Source of the DNA: Chlamydiia bacterium
GTDB taxonomy: Bacteria > Chlamydiota > Chlamydiia > Chlamydiales > FEN-1388
Length of the DNA stretch: 10,675 nt
NCBI GenBank assembly: GCA_028293095.1
Contig: JAQGPK010000046.1
Location: 1-10,675 of the forward strand
Direction of reading: 5' to 3'
Position 1 is the first letter of the stretch; every line of letters starts with the position of its first letter. Shown here piece after piece: positions 1 through 6,459 of the stretch. The notes under the pieces are model-generated. The model saw only the letters and a program-made list of their open reading frames with translations, made no database searches and was not told the DNA's origin. Both the position numbers and the translations under genes were made by a program.

Positions 1-1020
1 AAGTCAGATTCAGAGCAACTCATGATATTGAATAAGCAAAAGAAAGGCTTATTAAATTTTATAAAAGAAGGTAAAAAAATCCAAGCTTATATAGATAAAT
101 TAGAAAAATTTGGGAAAAGTGCAAGGGAGTGTTCCAGCTACTTAGCAGAGACAGCGTATATTCTAAATATAGCTCCTTCTACCCAAATTGGAAAACTGAT
201 CACTGCAATGAAAACAGCTGCCTATTCAAAACCAGATCATCCAGTATACCCAGAGTTTCATAAAAAGTATCATGATATTTTAGATATGATTGTTGGAAGT
301 AAAAGCTCTTTTCTTCCCGAGTATTTTTCTGATTTGTTTCAAACTAATTCTGAACTAAAACCTTCAGAAAAAGTATTGGCTTATGTGTTTTTTGTTTTAG
401 ACAGCTTCTATAAACAAAAAGCGAGGTTATCAAGCTCTACAGGAAGTAATCAAGATAAATTGGAAGATATTCGAGATTTGTACTTAAAAGTAGCAAAGCC
501 TACATCAAACTTAAAAACATTAACGCAAGTAGTGTATGAGAGTTTGGTAATGATGGTTGAAACTAACGGTACTCCCGTCTCCACAAAGCTTCGTTTATAT
601 TCAAGTCGCGAAGGGAGAGTGAAGTGGGCAAGATATAACGAAGATATTGAATTTAGGAATAATGAAGTGGCACAACAAGCGCTCACTTATTTATCAATGC
701 GTACCGTACAAGAGCTTTATAAAAATTCTCCTAAAAATCTTCAAAATATGCTCCAAAGGCTATTGAAAAGTATTGATGTCGAGGCAAATGAAAACGATAG
801 ACTTACTTTACTGGATATCTTTAGTCGACTTCCGGGTAATCAAGAATTAGAGATACTCCTAAAAGAATTTATGGAGAATTTATTGCAGTATTGCTGCTCA
901 TGTGCAACCTCACTTTTCGAGTCTTATAAAAAAGGCAAAACCCCTGAAGACACATATCCTCTGCTTATGCTAGCGAAGTATTTGTGTAAGAATCGTGAGC
1001 TTTTTTCTTTTCAGCTGTAA
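1..1020 (+). CDS. Partial gene of unknown function, paralogue of the C-terminal half of the next gene
   Basis: I do not recognise this family. The reading frame is open from base 1; the first ATG is at 22, but the codons before it contain no stop and no clear ribosome binding site is visible, so the gene probably begins upstream of the window, like its 691-residue paralogue. The visible part starts with a lysine-rich, probably helical stretch and continues into a domain of about 285 residues that aligns end to end with the C-terminus of the gene at 1367. Shared landmarks are KPDH, FLPEY, FFVLDSFYKQK, WARYNE, ELYKNSP, a CxxC pair in CCSCATSLF, and the terminal CKNRELFSFQL. In the last 54 shared residues 43 are identical. 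No signal peptide or membrane segment is visible in this part. It ends at TAA, followed at once by a hairpin terminator. It could be an intact long gene or a truncated copy; the window cannot decide. Lineage-specific effector or housekeeping role is unknown. Confidence 0.8.
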   Translation, partial: KSDSEQLMILNKQKKGLLNFIKEGKKIQAYIDKLEKFGKSARECSSYLAETAYILNIAPSTQIGKLITAMKTAAYSKPDHPVYPEFHKKYHDILDMIVGSKSSFLPEYFSDLFQTNSELKPSEKVLAYVFFVLDSFYKQKARLSSSTGSNQDKLEDIRDLYLKVAKPTSNLKTLTQVVYESLVMMVETNGTPVSTKLRLYSSREGRVKWARYNEDIEFRNNEVAQQALTYLSMRTVQELYKNSPKNLQNMLQRLLKSIDVEANENDRLTLLDIFSRLPGNQELEILLKEFMENLLQYCCSCATSLFESYKKGKTPEDTYPLLMLAKYLCKNRELFSFQL

Positions 1021-1105
1021 AATTTTCTAGATCCAGCATACGGGTACTACTGTGTGCTTTCTCTTTTTGCTTGTCAGTTGCAGGGGTGTGATAATTTACG
1101 ATCTA
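965..1105 (-). pseudogene. Decayed duplicate of the recN 3' end, antisense to the end of the first gene
   Basis: Read on the minus strand, this stretch resembles the last roughly 45 codons of the intact recN at 3378. It contains QLTSKKRKHT against KLTSEKEKHT, then after a one-base deletion TRML, then AEKKKAHDSY-T-N-TSLA and a stop, matching the intact tail in the same frame. The conserved LGG after TRML is lost, four codons are missing, and an in-frame stop lies further upstream. Similarity fades around 1100. The part from 965 to 1020 is also coding sequence of the plus-strand gene, so only about 1021-1105 is free to decay. I infer that the duplication that gave the two paralogues carried the recN tail with it. 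The boundaries are by-eye estimates. Confidence 0.65.
1035..1068 (+). terminator. Rho-independent terminator after the first gene
   Basis: AGCATACGG (1035-1043) pairs with CTGTGTGCT (1050-1058) across a six-base loop. All nine positions pair if two G-U wobbles are allowed. A T-rich tail (1058-1068, TTTCTCTTTTT) follows. It lies 15 bases after the stop codon. The stem is nearly the same as in the terminator of the paralogue at 3460, while the loop differs and one G-C pair is replaced by G-U, so pairing is kept although the sequence changed. Confidence 0.7.
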
Positions 1106-1228
1106 TTTGGACAAGAAAATGTTTTAATTAAAAGTAATGTTTCGTACCAAAAATAAATATATCTATTTTTTAGTTTCAGTAAGCAACTCCATATTTCTTA
1201 ATAAAATAAATGATTGTCCTAATTTTTC

Positions 1229-1258
1229 TTCACGTGCATAGTATATAAGTTTTATAAT
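1229..1258 (+). promoter_or_regulatory. Candidate promoter of the 691-residue gene
   Basis: TTCACG (four of six matches to TTGACA) lies 18 bases before a perfect TATAAT at 1253-1258. A transcript from here would have a leader of about 100 bases containing the CTCTC/GAGAG hairpin. A second perfect TATAAT at 1333-1338 sits closer to the gene but has no convincing -35. In such AT-rich DNA either may be chance. Confidence 0.3.
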
Positions 1259-1366
1259 TGACCCCTATATGTAGGAAGAATTTATCGGGTAGTAACTCTC
1301 TACATGAGAGAAGATTTCCTCTATACCTTTTATATAATATTTCAGAAATAACCTTTGGGGGTATTT

Positions 1367-3442
1367 ATGTCATGCATCACAAAAGTTGAAAGAGCTCCCT
1401 TCCATATACAACAGGAAATGCATAAGACAAAGCAATACAGGTCATATCTAGGTAGAACACTACAAGTATTGCAGCCGAACTTCTTTTTACAGATTGATCT
1501 TAATAAATTACGAAGTCTTGCAGAAATTCGACAATTAGATCGAGATAAGCAGTTGAGAGGGAATTATACTATAGAAGACTTTAGAAGAGGCCTATGGGTT
1601 GATAACCAGTCGGTTGAAGGGCCTCGCGTTTGGATGCAGTATCGTCCGTCTAGCGATGGAGCAATTTATGAATTCATAGATCCTAAAGCTAAGATACTGG
1701 AGCGCTGTCACTACATCTTCTGCAGAATTGTTATACAGGGAAAGGGTGCTCGTTTTCGTGGATTTTCAGGACCTTCTTTTCCTGGAAAACTTGCTATCCA
1801 GATGATTTGGAATGTTATGTTGCTGACGAACGTCCGAGATATTGCGCTTCAAGATGTTTCGACTCATTTGTCATGCTGTAAAGATGAACCTTCTGTATCT
1901 CTACATATTTTCAATATTATCAAACAACAGGGAATGAGCTGGTATGTGGAGCATGGAGCAACTCAAAAGGTCTCTTGGGATAAAGTACGCTCCTATTTGG
2001 AAGTGGAAGAGATAGATGATAAATTTGCTGAAGCTCTGACAAATAATGATATAGGAGCGCCATCTGTAGGCTATGACAGCTTTGCAAGTTCTTACCTTAA
2101 CTCACTGCGATCCTCACTTACAAAAGAAGATACTTATTTGCAAGCCTGTGAGTTTTTAGCGAAGATGACTATAGAAGAGCTATGTAGCAGTTGGTGCCAC
2201 CATGTACAGTCTCTGGCATTACAAAAGAGTGAGATCAACTGTTCTATAAGAAGATGTCGGAAAGATATAAAGAAGATAGCCGGACGTTTAAAGGACCAGA
2301 AGAGTGCAGCAATAATTTTAGCAAAAGAGTTAGCCGATATTGAAGACAAAATTCAAGATATGCATAGTAATCCTCCTACTGATTATCAAGGGAGTCTATT
2401 TGTTTATCGTCTAAAATGCTTCTTGTTTACAAAAATAAGAGAACAAGATCAAGAAGATAGTAAGAGAAAATTATTAGAAAAAGAGATAAAAGACCTTACT
2501 TCAAGAATCGAAAAGAAAGTAGAGCAGGCAAAAAAGTTAAAAGAAATTATAATAGGCATAAAGATTGGCAGATACAACCTGAAGAATATGGCTAAGTCTC
2601 TGAGTGTAGTTCCTTCGCAGCCTATAGGAACTCTCATTAGCGTAATGAAAACTTCTCTCTATGCGAAGCCTGATCACTCACTCCGTCTAAATTTTCATAA
2701 ATGCTATCATACTATTTTAGATATGGTTGTGGGAAGCAAGCATTCTTTTCTTCCAGAGTATCTCTCTTGTAGATTTCAATCCGACATAGTAGAGAATACA
2801 AAGAAAAATTTAGCATTTGCTTTTTTTGTTCTAGATAGCTTTTACAAACAAAAATCAAGAGTTCCAAAAATTAAAGGGGATATTCGTGGTAAATTGGATG
2901 ATTTATTTGAGACAGATTTAAAAACTGTCACAGATGAGGTGTATGAGGCCTTTGTGACGATGATTGAAGGTAGGCCAACATCTCCGGTATCGATAAAGCT
3001 GTGCTCGAATTCGAGTCATGATGCGAGAATAAGATGGGCGAGATACAATGAAGAGATCGAAATTGTAGATAACAGCGTAGCGCAACACGCATTAACCTAT
3101 TTATCAAAACTTACCATACAAGAACTGTATAAAAATTCCCCACCAGATCTTCAAAGAATGCTGGTCAAGCTATTAGAATGCATTCATGTAAAAATGAGCG
3201 ATGTAAATGAAAGACTTATATTAATAGATATTTTTAAACAACTGCCAAGTAACCTAGCACTAGAAGAGCTCCTTAAAGAATTTATGGATAATTTCATGCA
3301 GTACTGCAGCTCGTGTGCGACCTCACTTTTTGATTCATACAAAAAAGACAAAAACTCTGAAAATACATATCCCATGTTTATGCTAGCGAAGTACTTATGT
3401 AAGAATCGTGAGCTTTTTTCTTTTCAGCTTGATCAGGCTTAA
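1367..3442 (+). CDS. 691-residue protein of unknown function with central coiled coils; paralogue of the first gene
   Basis: I do not recognise the family. The ATG at 1367 is chosen because GGGGG (1357-1361) precedes it by five bases; a TTG at 1355 would place the start inside that binding site. In order: a soluble N-terminal region (1-230) with many aromatic and basic residues and no signal peptide; a region around 255-275 containing FLAKMTIEELC; two charged, probably coiled-coil helices at about 281-335 and 357-400; then a C-terminal domain (about 410-691) shared with the gene at 1-1020. A short internal similarity links FLAKMTIEELC with YLSKLTIQELY near residue 580. A CxxC pair (CSSCATSLF) lies near residue 650 in this domain and is kept in the paralogue. 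The 3' 65 bases overlap the recN 3' end on the other strand, and the terminator lies inside recN. Cytoplasmic or secreted location is undecided; a type III effector is possible in this lineage, but nothing proves it. Confidence 0.85.
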   Translation: MSCITKVERAPFHIQQEMHKTKQYRSYLGRTLQVLQPNFFLQIDLNKLRSLAEIRQLDRDKQLRGNYTIEDFRRGLWVDNQSVEGPRVWMQYRPSSDGAIYEFIDPKAKILERCHYIFCRIVIQGKGARFRGFSGPSFPGKLAIQMIWNVMLLTNVRDIALQDVSTHLSCCKDEPSVSLHIFNIIKQQGMSWYVEHGATQKVSWDKVRSYLEVEEIDDKFAEALTNNDIGAPSVGYDSFASSYLNSLRSSLTKEDTYLQACEFLAKMTIEELCSSWCHHVQSLALQKSEINCSIRRCRKDIKKIAGRLKDQKSAAIILAKELADIEDKIQDMHSNPPTDYQGSLFVYRLKCFLFTKIREQDQEDSKRKLLEKEIKDLTSRIEKKVEQAKKLKEIIIGIKIGRYNLKNMAKSLSVVPSQPIGTLISVMKTSLYAKPDHSLRLNFHKCYHTILDMVVGSKHSFLPEYLSCRFQSDIVENTKKNLAFAFFVLDSFYKQKSRVPKIKGDIRGKLDDLFETDLKTVTDEVYEAFVTMIEGRPTSPVSIKLCSNSSHDARIRWARYNEEIEIVDNSVAQHALTYLSKLTIQELYKNSPPDLQRMLVKLLECIHVKMSDVNERLILIDIFKQLPSNLALEELLKEFMDNFMQYCSSCATSLFDSYKKDKNSENTYPMFMLAKYLCKNRELFSFQLDQA

Positions 3443-5048
3443 AGATTTCTTTTCCTCCTAGCATACGGGTAAGCTCCGTGTGCTTTTCTTTCTCACTAGT
3501 CAGCTTCTCGACGGTTGATCGTGTACGCCCTTTGTCTTCCGATTTACGAATGACAAAGTGTGCATTTGCAGCGAGAGCAACTTGTGGAAAATGGGTGATC
3601 GAGAGTACTTGAATTGATTGTCCTAGAAAAGCTAGCTTTTCGCCTATAATAGTAGCCGTCGTGCCACCAATATTGGCATCGATTTCATCAAAGACAATCG
3701 TTGGAGTTTGATAGCTTGCAATCATCGCAACTTGGAGTGCCAGTGATATTCTCGCAAGCTCTCCACCTGAGGCAGCCTCTTGGATGTTGATACACTTTTC
3801 TCCCAAATTTGGCGTTAAGAAAAACTCTACTTTATCATCACCTGTTGTTGTGCGATGTGTTTTCGAGACAGCAATTTCAAATTTAGCCTTGGCCATATTC
3901 AGGGTCTGAATTTCTTTTGTGACAGCTTGTGAGAGCTTGTGCGCAAAATGAGTGCGCTTTGAAGAGAGCTCCTCTGCAAGTTTTCGGCTCGTTTCTCTCG
4001 CAATCTGAAGACGACTTTTTAAATCATCAAGTCGAGACGCCTCATTTTCTAGTTGCCCGAGTTTTTGAGTTTGCTGAAGGCGATAGCTTTCAATGTCTTC
4101 AACAGTTTGCCCATATTTTTTCTTGAGCCTTGCAATTTGCTTTAAACGGTCTTCGATGAGAGAGAGGCGCTCAGGATGCGCTTCAAGCTTTGTCTGATAC
4201 CTCTTGATTTCATAAGAAATCTCTTGAAGTTCTGCAAAAGCGCTCAGAAAAGTTTTCTCTATTTCGGTAAAAGCTGGATCGATTTCTTTAAGATTTGTAA
4301 AATTTGCTTTTTGGCGTATGAGCTGTGGAATAACAGACATTTTACTTTCATCAAGAGTGAGTAGAATGTCATGTACTTTATTTCTAATTTCTTCTTGATT
4401 CGAAAGGATCTGGAATTCTGCAAAGAGAGACTCATCTTCGCAAGCTTTGAGTTTACACGAACTAATTTCTTCAATTTCTCGTTGTAAAGTATCGATCAAT
4501 CGTAGCCGCTCGCTTTCCGAAGATTCAATCCGTTGGATTTCTTGTTTGATTGAATTTTCGTCATCCCAGGCAGATTTAAAAACTTTCTTTAATTCTTCAG
4601 CCTCGCTGTAGCTGTCGAGGAGGAGCAAGGGTGCACCTTCTTCTAATAATTTAAGATGCGCGTGCTGGCCAGAAAATTCAATGAGAAGAGGAGCGAGTTT
4701 TTTGACAAGAGATATGCTCACAGGCTGATTATTGATAAATACACGACTTTTCCCTGATTCTGCAAGTTCTCGAGAAATAAGCAGCTCTTCTCCCTCGACT
4801 TGCTCAATACCTGCCTCATCGAGGAGCGCCAGGAATCTTATATCAAAGGTTGCTTTTACAGAGGCTTTGGATGCGCTATTTCTCACAACAGTTGCATCAA
4901 ATTTTTCGCCTAATAGGAAGGAGAGGGCGGAGAGAATGACTGACTTTCCCGCCCCAGTCTCGCCTGTAATGACGCTGAGATTCTTGTGAAAGTCTATATC
5001 GACATGATCGATAAGAACAAAATTTTCAATCGTAAGGTGTGTTAGCAT
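3378..5048 (-). CDS. recN: DNA repair ATPase RecN
   Basis: RecN is an SMC-like ATPase of the cytoplasm that acts at double-strand breaks with RecA. The 556-residue length fits the family. Walker A GETGAGKS is at residues 29-36, the ABC signature SGGELARISLALQ at 427-439, Walker B IVFDEID at 451-457 and the H-loop SITHFPQVA at 483-491. Between them, about 150-380, is the charged coiled-coil arm. The family's C-terminal ELTRMLGG motif is present at 525-532. The last 24 residues (KEIFKPDQ onward) look unlike the usual short RecN tail and are encoded antisense to the end of the convergent gene. The ATG lies within ATGCTAA, overlapping the rnhC stop, with no ribosome binding site of its own, so translation is probably coupled to rnhC. 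No terminator for recN was found. Confidence 0.95.
   Translation of the reverse strand: MLTHLTIENFVLIDHVDIDFHKNLSVITGETGAGKSVILSALSFLLGEKFDATVVRNSASKASVKATFDIRFLALLDEAGIEQVEGEELLISRELAESGKSRVFINNQPVSISLVKKLAPLLIEFSGQHAHLKLLEEGAPLLLLDSYSEAEELKKVFKSAWDDENSIKQEIQRIESSESERLRLIDTLQREIEEISSCKLKACEDESLFAEFQILSNQEEIRNKVHDILLTLDESKMSVIPQLIRQKANFTNLKEIDPAFTEIEKTFLSAFAELQEISYEIKRYQTKLEAHPERLSLIEDRLKQIARLKKKYGQTVEDIESYRLQQTQKLGQLENEASRLDDLKSRLQIARETSRKLAEELSSKRTHFAHKLSQAVTKEIQTLNMAKAKFEIAVSKTHRTTTGDDKVEFFLTPNLGEKCINIQEAASGGELARISLALQVAMIASYQTPTIVFDEIDANIGGTTATIIGEKLAFLGQSIQVLSITHFPQVALAANAHFVIRKSEDKGRTRSTVEKLTSEKEKHTELTRMLGGKEIFKPDQAEKKKAHDSYISTSLA
3460..3493 (+). terminator. Rho-independent terminator of the 691-residue gene, embedded in recN codons
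   Basis: AGCATACGG (3460-3468) pairs with CCGTGTGCT (3476-3484) across a seven-base loop, with one T-G wobble, followed by TTTTCTTTCT. It lies 17 bases after the stop codon. On the opposite strand the same bases encode the HTELTRML stretch of RecN. On the minus strand no T tract follows the hairpin, so it should act only on plus-strand transcripts. Confidence 0.7.
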
Positions 5049-5956
5049 AGTACTTGTGCTGTTGTTTTAAAATGCTGTTTGCTGACTTTTACTAGGGCCT
5101 CTTTACCCCATTTCTCGATAAATTTTCGACCCGCATCTATTACTTGCTTTGATGCTCCTTTAGGAAGTGCCATTTCGGCCTCTAGTTCTAATTTTTTTAG
5201 GCCATCGAGAAACGCTGCTCGTGCCAAAATGGAGGCTGCTGCAACAACAACATCTTCTTCTCCACGATGCCTTTGCGTGAGTTCAATTTCGATCCCTTTT
5301 CGTTTGATTGCATTGATCACGACATGCTCATGCGCAAACTGGTCGATGATTACGGAGGTACAGTGAGAAGTTTGAGAGAGATTTTCAATTGCTGTTGCAT
5401 GGCCCCAAGCAAGCAGCGAATTCAAATTGCCAAATTTAGCATACAGTTCATTATATTTTTCTGGACCAATACGAATGATTGAATGTTGAAAATCTTTTTG
5501 AATGATGCGAGCAAGCTTAAGAATAACAGGGTCGTTTAAATTTTTTGAATCTTTGACGCCAAGCTCTGTAAGTCGTGGAATTTCTTTCCCTTCGGCAAAC
5601 ACGGCTGCTATACAAAGAGGCCCGAAAAAGTCGCCTTTACCTGATTCATCAACGCCAATACGTCCAATTTCACTTTGAGGAGTCACTGTAGGAAGTTTTT
5701 TTTCTGAGTATGTGTAGCTAAGTTCTTTTAAAATTTCAGGTTCGAGATAAAATTCAATAAATGAACCCATTTCTTTCCCTTGAACCGTTAATTTTAAGGA
5801 AGTGTAGAGCGTACAGGAGACGCCCTTCTTTTTGGCTGAAAAAATGGTATAAGGTGGCTGTGAGAACTCAAATCCTTGTGTTTCAAGATCTTTTTTCAAA
5901 ATGGGGATGACGTCTGGGTTGATTGTTGTGACAAAGATATTCGGTTTTTGACTCAT
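5042..5956 (-). CDS. rnhC: Ribonuclease HIII
   Basis: This enzyme cuts the RNA strand of RNA-DNA hybrids in the cytoplasm. At 304 residues it matches RNase HIII rather than the shorter HII, because of the N-terminal TBP-like domain (about 1-85). The catalytic domain starts at GVDESGKGDFFGPL with D103 and E104. D205 (in VIIDQF) and D235 (in RGEEDVVVAAASILAR) complete the four-acid metal site, with spacing that agrees with the characterised Geobacillus enzyme. The substrate-contacting GKG lies at 106-108. The ATG at 5956 has only a weak GGA-type binding site. It is the first gene of a two-gene unit with recN (7-base overlap) and is divergent from the rodZ-like gene; adjacency of rnhC and rodZ is, from memory, also found in Chlamydia (CT008, CT009). 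Confidence 0.96.
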   Translation of the reverse strand: MSQKPNIFVTTINPDVIPILKKDLETQGFEFSQPPYTIFSAKKKGVSCTLYTSLKLTVQGKEMGSFIEFYLEPEILKELSYTYSEKKLPTVTPQSEIGRIGVDESGKGDFFGPLCIAAVFAEGKEIPRLTELGVKDSKNLNDPVILKLARIIQKDFQHSIIRIGPEKYNELYAKFGNLNSLLAWGHATAIENLSQTSHCTSVIIDQFAHEHVVINAIKRKGIEIELTQRHRGEEDVVVAAASILARAAFLDGLKKLELEAEMALPKGASKQVIDAGRKFIEKWGKEALVKVSKQHFKTTAQVLC

Positions 5957-5984
5957 AAAAATTCCATTAATCAGTAGATTCTTC

Positions 5985-6017
5985 TATAATACTCACAACT
6001 GCTGTTTCTAGTATAAT
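5985..6017 (+). promoter_or_regulatory. Two candidate -10 boxes for the rodZ-like/DUF368 operon
   Basis: The 98-base gap between the divergent rnhC and rodZ-like genes holds two perfect TATAAT hexamers on the plus strand, at 5985-5990 and 6012-6017. The second would start transcription near 6024, giving a leader of about 30 bases that ends in the ribosome binding site. Neither has a good -35 at the normal spacing. A promoter for rnhC must also lie in this gap, but I could not place it. Confidence 0.35.
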
Positions 6018-6054
6018 GGCATCTTGTGCAGTTTTCTTTCATTAGGAGAAATTT

Positions 6055-6459
6055 ATGGGTGAAGAGCTAAATAGTATGGGCGAAATGTTTCGAGCAAGAC
6101 GCAAGGAGCTCAATCTATCGCTCAAAGAAGTTGAAAATGCAACTTCTATCCGGACGACCTATCTTCAAGCCATTGAAGATGGCCAGATGGAAAAACTCAT
6201 CTCTCCCATTTATGCAGAAGGCTTTTCAAAACAGTATGCAGTCTTTTTGGGTTTGGATGGCGAACGAATCGTTTCAGAATATGCGGAAATATTTAAGAAG
6301 TCTACCCAGCAAGATTTTGCCTATGGTATAGGTACTTTAGAGATGCGAGGTAATCCTGGCGCTGGTGTGAAGTGGATGCCAAATGCGATTTGGATTGCAG
6401 CATTTTTCGTGCTCCTTGTTGTGGCCTATTACTTTGCCAGAGTTTTAGAGGTGATCTAG
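6055..6459 (+). CDS. rodZ: Short RodZ-like morphogenesis protein (helix-turn-helix plus one membrane segment)
   Basis: RodZ links the MreB actin-like filament to the cell envelope. The 134-residue protein has the RodZ N-terminal fold: MGEMFRARRKELNLSLKEV starts a Cro/Xre-type helix-turn-helix domain (about 8-70) with the family-typical ATSIRTTYLQAIEDG and PIYAEGFSKQYA. A membrane segment follows at about 110-128, and the protein ends only six residues later. Most RodZ proteins continue with a long periplasmic domain, which is absent here; Chlamydia RodZ (CT009) is also short. AGGAG (6044-6048) six bases before the ATG at 6055 fixes the start. The stop TAG shares its last base with the GTG start of the next gene, indicating coupled translation. 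A DNA-binding regulator is a less likely alternative given the membrane anchor. Confidence 0.88.
   Translation: MGEELNSMGEMFRARRKELNLSLKEVENATSIRTTYLQAIEDGQMEKLISPIYAEGFSKQYAVFLGLDGERIVSEYAEIFKKSTQQDFAYGIGTLEMRGNPGAGVKWMPNAIWIAAFFVLLVVAYYFARVLEVI

Larger units (their letters stand above)
1021..1366. other. 346-base intergenic region between the two paralogues
   Basis: The left part holds the terminator and the recN-tail remnant. The rest, about 1106-1366, is very AT-rich and has no plausible reading frame. It contains an AT-only inverted repeat, AAAAATA (1149-1155) with TATTTTT (1164-1170), and a short perfect inverted repeat CTCTC-TACAT-GAGAG (1296-1310) in the likely 5' leader of the next gene. 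Two TATAAT hexamers, at 1253-1258 and 1333-1338, are candidate -10 elements. No RNA gene was recognised. Confidence 0.6.

Noticed and set aside
1149..1170. AT-only inverted repeat between the paralogues
   Set aside because: Only seven A-T pairs in very AT-rich DNA; likely chance.
4732..5482. Plus-strand open frames opposite recN and rnhC
   Set aside because: Both minus-strand genes have full catalytic motifs; these frames show no family features or binding sites.
6372..6458. Upstream ATG extension of the DUF368 gene
   Set aside because: It runs within the rodZ-like coding region and adds cysteine-rich residues foreign to the family; GTG 6459 has a strong binding site.
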